Shown here: positions 1-7,156 of the stretch, in pieces
How positions within the stretch are numbered: position 1 is the stretch's first letter
Layout: the number at the start of each line of letters is the position of its first letter
Assembly (NCBI GenBank): GCA_905205665.1
Contig: CAJLEF010000019.1
Location: 1 to 8,289 of the forward strand
Direction: 5' to 3'
DNA from: an uncultured Bacillota bacterium
Lineage (GTDB): Bacteria; Bacillota_I; Bacilli_A; RF39; UBA660
Length of the DNA stretch: 8,289 nt
Notes under the pieces: generated by a model
Told to the model about the DNA's origin: nothing
Database searches by the model: none
What the model saw: only the letters and a program-made list of their open reading frames with translations
Position numbers and translations under genes: made by a program

Positions 1-1927
1 TTTTAACATAATTGCCTGATGATGGTACTGATGCATCATTTGCAGTATTTGTCTGTACATCATTTCTTGTTTCAATAACAGTTCCTGATTTTGCAGCATA
101 AATGTTTGTCCCACCGGCAACTGCTAAATCTAAACCAGCATGATTTGATGAACCTTTTACTGTTGGTGCTACGCGGAATCCGTAAGGTGATGTACATGTT
201 ACAATAGCATCTGATGGTAAAGGGAACATAAATCCAGACTGATTTTGTCCAAGACTACAACTTGCTTTACGACTTACTACTCCTTCCGAATCATAATTAT
301 CATAATCATCAATTTCTCGTGAATAAAATTTGCCCTGATCAGTGTAATCTCCCGTAACAAAAAGAGCAAATTCAGCTTTTCTTCTCTTCATGAGACCAGA
401 TAAAATACTGCCTTTCGATTTTCGATATTGTTTCATAAAAGCCCACAAACCATCAAGACCACCCTCTGCATAAGCCTTAATTAAAGCATCTGTGTGCCCC
501 TCACCAACATTATAATTAAAAGATGTAATAGCGTCTTTTTGGTACTGAGTTAAGGAAATATTATATTTAGTTGCCGCGGCATCTATTGGAGCAGCATAAC
601 GATTAGCCAAAGAATTTTGTTCTATCTCATCAACAATACTAATTGGTACACAATCGCCTGCATTCAAATAAAAAGCAGTTCCTTTAGCATGAAAATATTG
701 TTCCCAACCATTTTCCTTAATAAATGAAGCAGTAACAGCCGAACCAAAATCATGATTAGTAACACCATGGCCAATTGTAATCGTTCCATCTCCTAAATTT
801 TTAGCAAGATAACCTGAGTTATTACTACAAAGATAATTTCCACCACCCTCAAATTCATTAAGAAAAGTTGTCAAATTAGCTGAAGAACTAGAAGTCGAAC
901 AACCAGAAGTAAAACCACCTGTATCAAAATTTGAAGAATTCTTTTGTGTTTCTTTATTCATGGTCATATAAGTAATATTTTGACCATAAAAATATTTTAA
1001 AATTAGATTATAGTCATAATCATGTGTCCTCATTAAATTATAGGCACCAACAACACTGAACCCTGTTTCTTCATCTTGATGAAGCCAGGCATAGTCATAT
1101 TCGGGTTCTTCATTTTCTTTATCTTTATTCGTTTGCCATCTGGTCCAGCATTCACCCCACATAGGATCATCATAACTTCCCTGAGTATCATTACAAGGAC
1201 ATTTTTTATATATTTCATTGTCAACATAGTTATCCACAAAATCATTTGTGATTTCTAAAGTGTCTTTTGGATAAATTTTATATTCGTTTTGATTTTCATT
1301 GACGTTATACCAGCAAAAATCAGACACATGGGCACTGGAAACGACATTATGATTGCTGTCACCTAAAATAACTCCTTTAGACTCTTTTAGAACAACATCT
1401 AAATAAGCATTCGTACTCGGATTTTTAGATAACTGTTTATCACGGTAAGTAACCGTACAGTTATTAGATACTGCTTCCGTACGAAGAGCAATCGTTAAAG
1501 CATAATACACTTGAATAACAGCTGTCTCATCTTCATGTTCGATTAAATCTTTCATGTATTCTACAGCTGCACTTTGAACATAAGTTTCCATATCCATTTG
1601 TAATGAACTAGAAGATTCAGCTTCATTATAAGGTTCATATTTAACCGTTACCGTTGTACAAGTTCCCTCTTTGTAATACAAATCATTTCCCCCAGATGTC
1701 TGATTAATAGAAACCATTAAGATAATAAAAAGAATAATAGCCAGAAAACCGCCAAGAAAAACCCACCACCAAGGATTTATCTTTAAAAGTGAATTAATAA
1801 CTTTTTTTTCACCTATTGCCAAAAGTTGATTTTTAGGTGGTTCAGCTTCGATTTCTCCTGGAATATTTTCATTATTTGGTGTCGATTCATTTTCAAATTC
1901 TTCTAAATTTTCATTTTCTTCGTCCAT
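1..1927 (-). CDS. Membrane-anchored cell-wall hydrolase: SpoIID-like + GH24 lysozyme-like + M23 peptidase (C-terminus missing)
   Basis: This is an open frame of 642 codons that runs off the left edge. Residues 1-52 are an acidic cytoplasmic tail, 53-74 a single membrane helix opening with WWW, and the rest should lie outside the membrane. Residues about 110-320 resemble SpoIID/LytB: the AVEYM segment places Glu123 at the family's catalytic Glu, and the end (GAYNLM, then ILKYFYG) matches the SpoIID C-terminus, although the usual GHG-x-G-x-SQ motif is absent. Residues about 350-510 look like a T4/GH24 lysozyme, with FEG (Glu360) and DGTITIGHG (Asp380, Thr384). Residues about 570 onward are an M23/LytM domain with GFR (583-585) and HAGLD (His596, Asp600); the final HxH motif would lie beyond the edge. 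It could therefore cut both glycan strands and peptide bridges. ATG 1927 follows GGTGG at 7-base spacing. The domain calls come from motif reading and need a profile search. Confidence 0.85.
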   Translation of the reverse strand, partial: MDEENENLEEFENESTPNNENIPGEIEAEPPKNQLLAIGEKKVINSLLKINPWWWVFLGGFLAIILFIILMVSINQTSGGNDLYYKEGTCTTVTVKYEPYNEAESSSSLQMDMETYVQSAAVEYMKDLIEHEDETAVIQVYYALTIALRTEAVSNNCTVTYRDKQLSKNPSTNAYLDVVLKESKGVILGDSNHNVVSSAHVSDFCWYNVNENQNEYKIYPKDTLEITNDFVDNYVDNEIYKKCPCNDTQGSYDDPMWGECWTRWQTNKDKENEEPEYDYAWLHQDEETGFSVVGAYNLMRTHDYDYNLILKYFYGQNITYMTMNKETQKNSSNFDTGGFTSGCSTSSSSANLTTFLNEFEGGGNYLCSNNSGYLAKNLGDGTITIGHGVTNHDFGSAVTASFIKENGWEQYFHAKGTAFYLNAGDCVPISIVDEIEQNSLANRYAAPIDAAATKYNISLTQYQKDAITSFNYNVGEGHTDALIKAYAEGGLDGLWAFMKQYRKSKGSILSGLMKRRKAEFALFVTGDYTDQGKFYSREIDDYDNYDSEGVVSRKASCSLGQNQSGFMFPLPSDAIVTCTSPYGFRVAPTVKGSSNHAGLDLAVAGGTNIYAAKSGTVIETRNDVQTNTANDASVPSSGNYVK

Positions 1928-1952
1928 AACTGCACCACCGTTTCTCTTCTTA

Positions 1953-1981
1953 ATTCTATCAAATTCTCTTATTTAAGTCCA
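1953..1981 (-). promoter_or_regulatory. Probable housekeeping promoter of the wall hydrolase gene
   Basis: On the minus strand, TGGACT (1981-1976, four of six matches to TTGACA) lies 17 bases before TAGAAT (1958-1953). A TG one base upstream of the -10 makes it an extended -10. The -35 sits directly beyond the upstream gene's terminator, so the hydrolase appears to be transcribed independently. Confidence 0.55.
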
Positions 1982-1982
1982 T

Positions 1983-2012
1983 AAAAAAACTCATCTCGAA
2001 ATATAAGATGAA
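1983..2012 (-). terminator. Rho-independent terminator after the DUF368 gene
   Basis: Read on the minus strand, TCATCT (2011-2006) pairs with AGATGA (1996-1991), plus one T-G wobble at the base, around a 9-base loop. Seven T residues follow (1989-1983). It closes the mutY-DUF368 unit. The stem is short and AU-rich, so termination may be partial. Confidence 0.65.
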
Positions 2013-2022
2013 TTCAAAAATT

Positions 2023-2913
2023 TTATTTATTTTTTTTTGCAAGAAACCCTTTTAACCATTGAAGTAGTCCTATGATAAGACCTCCTAAAATAAAGAAGCC
2101 TATTGAAAATGTTTGGAATGTCATTGGTTCATGATAAACTTCTAAAGTAGTTGGTCCCATAACAATGGCATATAAAGAACCAAGCATTAAACCCAAAATC
2201 AAATAAACCGTTTGGCTACGATATTTACTTAAAGCAACTTTTATTCCTTTAATAACGACAGCAATACCTGTTAATACTCCTAAACCAAACACAACTAAAA
2301 TAGGAAAATATCCAAAATTCAAATGTAAAAATTCTTTAATAGCTGTCGTAATCGGAATATAAAGACCAAAAATGAGCAATAAAGTTGAACCACTAATACC
2401 AGGTAAAACCATAGCAGATATCGCAATCATTGCTGCCACAAAAACATATAAAATTAAACCAAATGATAAGTTTGTGATATCCACAACATTTTCACTACCA
2501 TTCATTGGATTAAAATAAGTAATTAAAGAAACAATAACGATACCTAAAATCAAAAATAATAAATTTTTATACTTTCCTTTTAAAACACCTTTTTCTTCTG
2601 AAATAATAAGTGGTAAAGAAAAGATAATGAAACCAATAAATACAGAACTAACTTCATAAATATGATTTGCAAATAAACTAGTTAAAACTAAGATAGCTAA
2701 AACCATGCCTATAACCCAACCAATACCTAATTTTAGAAGAAAGAAAAGGGCTTCTTTTTTCTCTTTTTTATTTCCAAAAACCAAGTTGTTTAAAGAATTT
2801 ATGAATTGATCATAAAATCCTAAAATAAACGCGATAGTTCCTCCACTGACACCAGGAACACTATCAGCAAGAGCCATACAAAAACCACGTACTCCATTAA
2901 TCAAATAATTCAT
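2023..2913 (-). CDS. DUF368 (PopT-type) undecaprenyl-phosphate translocase
   Basis: This is a polytopic membrane protein of 296 residues, the usual size for DUF368. The signature SVPGVSGGTIAFILGFY is at residues 18-34, and a second related half-motif, PGISGST, is at 171-177, consistent with the family's internal duplication. Most of the rest is hydrophobic helix. DUF368 proteins (PopT) have been shown in other bacteria to return undecaprenyl phosphate, the lipid carrier of wall synthesis, across the cytoplasmic membrane. The ATG at 2913 is chosen because AAAAGGAG (2928-2921) stands 7 bases ahead. An in-frame GTG at 2946 would add 11 residues but has no ribosome binding site and overlaps the mutY stop. 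The gene follows mutY by 32 bases on the same strand with no terminator between them, so they probably share a transcript. Confidence 0.9.
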   Translation of the reverse strand: MNYLINGVRGFCMALADSVPGVSGGTIAFILGFYDQFINSLNNLVFGNKKEKKEALFFLLKLGIGWVIGMVLAILVLTSLFANHIYEVSSVFIGFIIFSLPLIISEEKGVLKGKYKNLLFLILGIVIVSLITYFNPMNGSENVVDITNLSFGLILYVFVAAMIAISAMVLPGISGSTLLLIFGLYIPITTAIKEFLHLNFGYFPILVVFGLGVLTGIAVVIKGIKVALSKYRSQTVYLILGLMLGSLYAIVMGPTTLEVYHEPMTFQTFSIGFFILGGLIIGLLQWLKGFLAKKNK

Positions 2914-2945
2914 AACTATTCTCCTTTTTCTTCTAAAAGAATACA

Positions 2946-3968
2946 CTATTTTAAAAGTTTCGTAAAGACTTTTTTATATGCCGTTGGTAAAGAATATGTC
3001 GATTCTATTTCACTTTCTGAAACAAAAAGATAATCAGATTTTTTTTCTTTTAATTTCACCAAATAAATTTGCATATTCCAAATGACATGTGAAAAAGTAT
3101 GCTTTACAACTCCCTTTTCTATAATAGAATCTATTTCATATGGTAGTGTTTCTTTTAGCTTTTCTTTATCTAACCATTCTTCTTTATTCGGAAAAACATA
3201 AAGACCATTTAATAATCCTTCTTCATTTTTATAAATAGAAAATGTATTTTCATATTCTAAAACATACACCGTTTTATTAATTTCTTTCTTCTCTTTCTTT
3301 ATTTTAATAGGTGGATAACTCGCTACCTCATTATGAAGATAAGCCTTACAACATGATTTTAATGGACATTCTTCACATTTAGGAGTGGCATGAAAAGTAC
3401 ATATTAAAGCACCTAGTTCAATAAAGGCTTCTGTGAATTCTCTTGTTTTGTTATCAGGCATTAGTAGTGCTAATTTTTCCTGATAATCTTTTAAAACTTT
3501 TGGTTTTGAAATATCTTCTTTTTCTTCATAAACTCTTGATAAGACTCTTTTAACATTACCATCAATAGCCGGTTCTTTTTCGTTATAAGCAATGGATAAA
3601 ATAGCTCCTACCGTATAGGGTCCTAATCCCGGAAGTGATTGAAGCACTTTTTTATCTTGAGGTAGATTATCATATCCTAATTCTATTACTTTTTGAGCAC
3701 ACTTATGTAAATTCTTAGCCCGAGAATAATACCCTAAACCTTCCCATAATTTTAAAACTCTTTCTAAAGGTGCTCTAGAAAGACTTTCGATATTAGGATA
3801 TTCCTTAATAAATCTCGTATAGTAATCCATTACGGTTATGACCCCTGTTTGCTGAAGCATAACTTCGCTAATCCAAATTTTATAAGCATCTCTCGTATGG
3901 CGCCATGGCAAATCTCTTTTATTTTCGTTAAACCATAACAAAAGTTTAGATATTACTTCTTCATTCAT
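2946..3968 (-). CDS. mutY: A/G-specific adenine glycosylase MutY
   Basis: The 340-residue length is typical of MutY. It removes adenine mispaired with 8-oxoguanine in the base-excision repair pathway. The HhH-GPD core is clear: the catalytic Glu35 lies in SEVMLQQT, the helix-hairpin-helix LPGLGPYTVGA is at 112-122, and the catalytic Asp136 lies in IDGNVKRVLSR. The iron-sulfur ligands are Cys190, 198, 201 and 207, spaced X7-X2-X5, where the classical spacing is X6-X2-X5. The C-terminal NUDIX-like domain (about 230-340), which recognises 8-oxoguanine, carries the FSH triplet at 292-294. The family assignment is secure. The ATG at 3968 has only a weak ribosome binding site (GTGATG) but is the natural N-terminus for the family, a few residues before the conserved LPW. 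It leads the unit that continues into the DUF368 gene. Confidence 0.97.
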   Translation of the reverse strand: MNEEVISKLLLWFNENKRDLPWRHTRDAYKIWISEVMLQQTGVITVMDYYTRFIKEYPNIESLSRAPLERVLKLWEGLGYYSRAKNLHKCAQKVIELGYDNLPQDKKVLQSLPGLGPYTVGAILSIAYNEKEPAIDGNVKRVLSRVYEEKEDISKPKVLKDYQEKLALLMPDNKTREFTEAFIELGALICTFHATPKCEECPLKSCCKAYLHNEVASYPPIKIKKEKKEINKTVYVLEYENTFSIYKNEEGLLNGLYVFPNKEEWLDKEKLKETLPYEIDSIIEKGVVKHTFSHVIWNMQIYLVKLKEKKSDYLFVSESEIESTYSLPTAYKKVFTKLLK

Positions 3969-3984
3969 TTTACATCACAAAATG

Positions 3985-4013
3985 ATTTTAAAAGAAATTC
4001 TTTTCATTGTAAA
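3985..4013 (-). promoter_or_regulatory. Promoter of mutY and the DUF368 gene
   Basis: On the minus strand, TTTACA (4013-4008) and TAAAAT (3990-3985) are separated by exactly 17 bases. This is close to the housekeeping consensus and lies 17 bases upstream of the mutY ATG. It is back to back with the promoter of the plus-strand CPBP gene. Confidence 0.65.
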
Positions 4014-4028
4014 GCATCGATTTCAAAA

Positions 4029-4057
4029 TTGAATTATTATTTTTATTATGTTATATT
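4029..4057 (+). promoter_or_regulatory. Promoter of the CPBP protease-phosphoesterase unit
   Basis: TTGAAT (4029-4034) and TATATT (4052-4057) are separated by 17 bases, with TG at 4049-4050 giving an extended -10. Transcription would start near 4064, leaving a leader of about 18 bases before the ATG at 4082. Confidence 0.7.
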
Positions 4058-4081
4058 TTTATTAGAAAGAAAGATGATTAT

Positions 4082-4807
4082 ATGCAAAAAATAAATTTCA
4101 AAGAATTAGCGAAGGGATTACTTATTATTGTAAGTTACCTTGTTATTTTACCTATTTTTATCTCAGCAATGTTTCAAATTTTAAATCTTGACCTTACTAA
4201 AACAAGTTTTTATTTACTTGCCAACTTGAGTATTTACTTAATAGCCTTAGCATTTTTAGTGTTCTATCATAGAAAAACATTAAAAAATGATTTCAAAAAT
4301 TTTAAAGATAATTTTAAAAACTGTTTTAAAGTAGCAATAACGAATTATGGAAAGTCTTTAATTCTTTCAACTCTTTGTAACCTTTTACTAATTAGTCTAA
4401 CGGGTGACATTGCCCAAAATGAAAGCGCCAATAGAAGCATCATTACTCTTTATCCTCTTTTTTCTATTTTAACAATGGTCTTCATAGGTCCTTTTATTGA
4501 AGAAATGGTTTTCCGTAAAAGTATGAAAAAAGCTTTTAATAATAAAAATTATTTTTTAATCATTTCTGCTCTTATTTTTGGTAGTGCTCATATTTTGATT
4601 TCTCTTGATTTTTCTTCTTTCGCTAGTTTTGCTTCTTCATTTTTTAGCATTAATACTCTTTTTGTTATCCCTTACAGTGTCATGGGTTATTTCCTTGCTA
4701 GATCCTATGTTGATACCGACTCTATTTTTACAAGTACATTAATGCATATGTTTAATAATGGTCTTGCTGTTTTTGCAGCAATTTTAGGTGCAATGTATGG
4801 TATCTGA
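4082..4807 (+). CDS. CPBP-family intramembrane metalloprotease (Abi/CAAX-like)
   Basis: This is an integral membrane protein of 241 residues with about six to eight hydrophobic segments. It shows the three CPBP motifs in order: EEMVFR at 140-145 (the EExxxR motif), FGSAH ending in His170 (FxxxH), and HMFNN at 222-226 (HxxxN). These residues form the glutamyl/His active site of Rce1-like intramembrane proteases. Bacterial members act in processes such as bacteriocin self-immunity and processing of membrane proteins, and nothing here identifies a substrate. All the key residues are present, so it is likely active. The gene starts at ATG 4082 after an AGAAAGA-type weak ribosome binding site. It ends in two consecutive TGA codons and overlaps the following gene by 11 bases, which suggests translational coupling. 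Confidence 0.9.
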   Translation: MQKINFKELAKGLLIIVSYLVILPIFISAMFQILNLDLTKTSFYLLANLSIYLIALAFLVFYHRKTLKNDFKNFKDNFKNCFKVAITNYGKSLILSTLCNLLLISLTGDIAQNESANRSIITLYPLFSILTMVFIGPFIEEMVFRKSMKKAFNNKNYFLIISALIFGSAHILISLDFSSFASFASSFFSINTLFVIPYSVMGYFLARSYVDTDSIFTSTLMHMFNNGLAVFAAILGAMYGI

Positions 4808-5660
4808 TGAATTAAAAGAAGCTCCTAAAAAGCCTAGAATTTTATTAAAAATTGTTATTGGTATTGTTATTTTAATTGGTATCTTCTTTTTATATGCTTT
4901 TAAAGTAGAGCCTAAACTACTCAAAGTTACCGAATACGCTCTTGTTAACGAGAAATTACCTGAATCTTTTAACGGTCTTAAAATTGTACAATTTTCAGAT
5001 ATTCATTTTGGAGTATCCACCGGTGAAAAAGAAATGAATCAAGTTATTGATAAAATCAATTATTTAAAACCAGACATCTTAGTATTTACAGGAGATTTAT
5101 TTGACGATTCTATTAATTTGACAACTTCTGATATGGAATATTTAACAAGTGCTTTAAGTAAATTAAACGCTAATATTGTCAAACTAGCAGTCAAGGGCGA
5201 TGAAGATTACTTAGATGAAAATTGTTTTACTGATATTTTTACCAAAGCTAATTTTAAAATTTTAGAAAGTGAAAATATGCCAATTTATTATGAAAGTGAT
5301 ACTCCTATTTATATAAGTGGTATTTCATCCATTACTAAAAATAAATATGACTTAACCAATGCTTTTAAAAAAGAAAATACTAACAACTTACAAATTTTCT
5401 TAGTTCATGAACCAGTTATCTTTGATGATGTTCAAAATGAAACAGATTTTGTTTTATCAGGACATAGTTTAGGAGGTTTAATAAGACTACCTTTTATTAA
5501 TGGTGTATATAAAGAGTCTAATACAGGAAATTACCAAAAAGGAATTTATAAACAAAAAAATTCCACCCTAATTGTAAATGGTGGAATTGGAACGCAAAAA
5601 ATCAGTGCTAGATTTAATAATATTCCTGAAATAAATTTATATCGTTTATATAACAATTAG
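4797..5660 (+). CDS. YkuE-like membrane-anchored metallophosphoesterase with degenerate metal site
   Basis: The protein has 287 residues: a short cytoplasmic stretch, one membrane helix (about 17-38), then a calcineurin-like phosphoesterase domain facing outward, as in the YkuE/UDP-2,3-diacylglucosamine-hydrolase-like family. FSDIH (Asp68, His70), TGDLFD (Asp100) and VHEP (His204) are intact. The GNHD motif reads GDED (134-137), replacing the metal-binding Asn and catalytic His, and the expected GHTHGGQ reads GHSLGGL (His223 kept, Leu225 in place of the second His). The activity is therefore doubtful or altered. ATG 4797 is preferred over in-frame GTG 4788 because AGGTG (4786-4790) lies 6 bases before it. 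The start lies inside the CPBP gene. A hairpin terminator begins at the stop codon. The family call is firm; the substrate is unknown. Confidence 0.88.
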   Translation: MVSDELKEAPKKPRILLKIVIGIVILIGIFFLYAFKVEPKLLKVTEYALVNEKLPESFNGLKIVQFSDIHFGVSTGEKEMNQVIDKINYLKPDILVFTGDLFDDSINLTTSDMEYLTSALSKLNANIVKLAVKGDEDYLDENCFTDIFTKANFKILESENMPIYYESDTPIYISGISSITKNKYDLTNAFKKENTNNLQIFLVHEPVIFDDVQNETDFVLSGHSLGGLIRLPFINGVYKESNTGNYQKGIYKQKNSTLIVNGGIGTQKISARFNNIPEINLYRLYNN

Positions 5661-5685
5661 AAAGTCATCACTGACTTTCTTTTTT
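5659..5685 (+). terminator. Terminator of the CPBP-phosphoesterase unit
   Basis: AGAAAGTCA (5659-5667) and TGACTTTCT (5672-5680) form a perfect 9-bp stem around the loop TCAC, followed by five T residues. It starts within the TAG stop and fills the 23-base gap between two convergent genes. The opposite strand has a poorer T-run after the same hairpin. Confidence 0.85.
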
Positions 5686-7072
5686 AATAAACATCTTCTA
5701 AACGATAATATTCATAAGGATTTTTGGATATTGCAAAAGCTTTATAACCTTTATTTTGATATTCCAAAGAGTCTAATTCTGAAAAAGCTGAATACACTTT
5801 TCCTTCAGAATCTTTAAAATCTATTTCTTTAATAGAATAAGGGCCTTCTGTTACAAATAATGGACGTGTTTCCTCTGCAAAGGTATAATCGGTATACATT
5901 TTTGTGTTCATCTTAGGCACAAATAAACTATTGATATTGGGAACAAATTGAGACTCTGGTCTTACCTCTGGTTCCTTTTTCAATTCCTCTTTTGGTTCTT
6001 CTTGTTTTTCGATTGACATCTCATTATAACCTATTGATAAAATGGGTTTTCTTATTTCTTTCATATCTGTAAAAGCATATTTTTCATCATGAGACAAATA
6101 ATCATAAATTTCTTCAATCGACATGTCTCTATTTGGAATATTCAAATTTTCATAAACATCATTTAAATTCTTAGAAGATATTTTTTCTAATCGCGTGGCT
6201 TCTTTAGTAAAACATTTTATTTTTTTAACACATTCATTATAGTAATGAACTTCACTACTAATAAGCAATTCTTCTTGCAAAACTTTATATTTTAACTTGC
6301 CAATTCTTTTACGATTTTCATCAATACCTTCATAAAGTTTTAAAATATAAGCTTCAAAATTAGCTTGACGTTCATCTTTAATTTCCCTATTGATTCTCTC
6401 TTCTTTCGTTTCTAAAGCCATGACTTTAGGTGGTTCTTCTAAAAGATTATTACTAATACTTTCTGGTTCCTCTTTTACTATTTCTTTTTCCTCTTCCTTA
6501 ACTTCTTCTTTATTAATAGCATAAGAAGAAATGGCCTCAGCAAAAGACATTTCTTTAAATAAATCATCTTCCTTGGAAGGATTTTCTAAAGTGTTATGAG
6601 TAGGTGTCATTAAATCTCTAATATAGGAAACGTATTCCTCTTTCGTGAGAGTATCATCAAAATCTTTTAAAGCAGGAAGTTTTTCCTTAGTTAATTCTTT
6701 TGTGGTTTGAAACAATTTTTGATAATAATGATTTAAATTTTCTAAAACATTATTTAAAGAATTAAACACGTCTTTAGCCACAGTTTTCTTTTCAGAAATT
6801 TCAAATTTTCCATTAATAATATTTTCATAATGAATATTAAAAGTAATAATGGCATTTAATAGCTTTTGATATTCCTTTAAATCATTACCATCATAGGCGA
6901 TTTCTAATTCTTGAAAAACATTTTTAAGCATTTCAAAAACCAATTTTTTTTCAAAATCGGGTGTTGGAAATTCATTAAATAAATTCATAAGATGAGCTAA
7001 TTTTTTTTCACTAAGTTCTCCATCTTGGCATATTTTGACAAATTCATTATATTTTTCATTAAAAGTATTCAT
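5684..7072 (-). CDS. Hypothetical acidic coiled-coil-rich cytoplasmic protein
   Basis: I do not recognise this 462-residue protein. It has no signal peptide or membrane helix. Residues 1-185 are mostly predicted helix with many Lys, Glu, Leu and Asn. Residues about 188-225 form a Glu/Lys/Pro-rich, probably disordered linker. About 225-310 is a strongly charged helical stretch likely to form a coiled coil. A second Glu/Pro/Lys linker lies at 355-375. The last 85 residues are more globular in composition, with many Tyr and Phe, and end close to NPYEYYRLEDVY. The two low-complexity linkers separating three helical or globular blocks suggest a scaffold or adaptor, which is inference. ATG 7072 has AAGGGA 5 bases upstream, and the gene has its own promoter. 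The next gene upstream on the same strand encodes a spore coat protein, but a terminator separates them. Confidence 0.85.
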   Translation of the reverse strand: MNTFNEKYNEFVKICQDGELSEKKLAHLMNLFNEFPTPDFEKKLVFEMLKNVFQELEIAYDGNDLKEYQKLLNAIITFNIHYENIINGKFEISEKKTVAKDVFNSLNNVLENLNHYYQKLFQTTKELTKEKLPALKDFDDTLTKEEYVSYIRDLMTPTHNTLENPSKEDDLFKEMSFAEAISSYAINKEEVKEEEKEIVKEEPESISNNLLEEPPKVMALETKEERINREIKDERQANFEAYILKLYEGIDENRKRIGKLKYKVLQEELLISSEVHYYNECVKKIKCFTKEATRLEKISSKNLNDVYENLNIPNRDMSIEEIYDYLSHDEKYAFTDMKEIRKPILSIGYNEMSIEKQEEPKEELKKEPEVRPESQFVPNINSLFVPKMNTKMYTDYTFAEETRPLFVTEGPYSIKEIDFKDSEGKVYSAFSELDSLEYQNKGYKAFAISKNPYEYYRLEDVY

Positions 7073-7097
7073 ACAATCCCTTACCTATTCTGAAAAA

Positions 7098-7126
7098 ATT
7101 ATAGCATAAATGATATTTTTTTAAAA
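7098..7126 (-). promoter_or_regulatory. Extended -10 promoter of the 462-residue protein gene
   Basis: On the minus strand a perfect TATAAT (7103-7098) is preceded by TGC, an extended -10. The -35 at 17-base spacing (TTTTAA, 7126-7121) is weak. Its distance from the ATG at 7072 is about 25 bases. It indicates housekeeping rather than sporulation-specific transcription. Confidence 0.6.
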
Positions 7127-7156
7127 GACTTTCAAAAGAAGTATATTTAGGCACAC

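Noticed and set aside
1033..1258. Two short open frames, one on each strand, of 60-70 codons.
   Set aside because: Both lie wholly inside the long minus-strand hydrolase frame in other phases, have low-complexity Ile/Met/Phe-rich translations and lack ribosome binding sites.
1..1927. Conjugation-type (VirB1-like) wall-opening enzyme as the firm call for the hydrolase.
   Set aside because: Lysozyme-plus-peptidase proteins with one membrane helix do occur in conjugative elements, but no conjugation gene is visible in this window, and the SpoIID-like domain is unusual for that class. Left as an open alternative.
2914..2946. GTG start for the DUF368 gene overlapping the mutY stop.
   Set aside because: No ribosome binding site precedes it, the added residues are not family-like, and the ATG at 2913 has a strong AAAAGGAG at ideal spacing.
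4788..4796. GTG start for the phosphoesterase gene.
   Set aside because: ATG 4797 is only three codons later and has AGGTG at 6-base spacing, which overlaps the GTG itself.
7130..7135. TTGAAA on the minus strand as the -35 of the 462-residue protein gene.
   Set aside because: It is 26 bases from the TATAAT, too far for a housekeeping promoter; the extended -10 is the better explanation.
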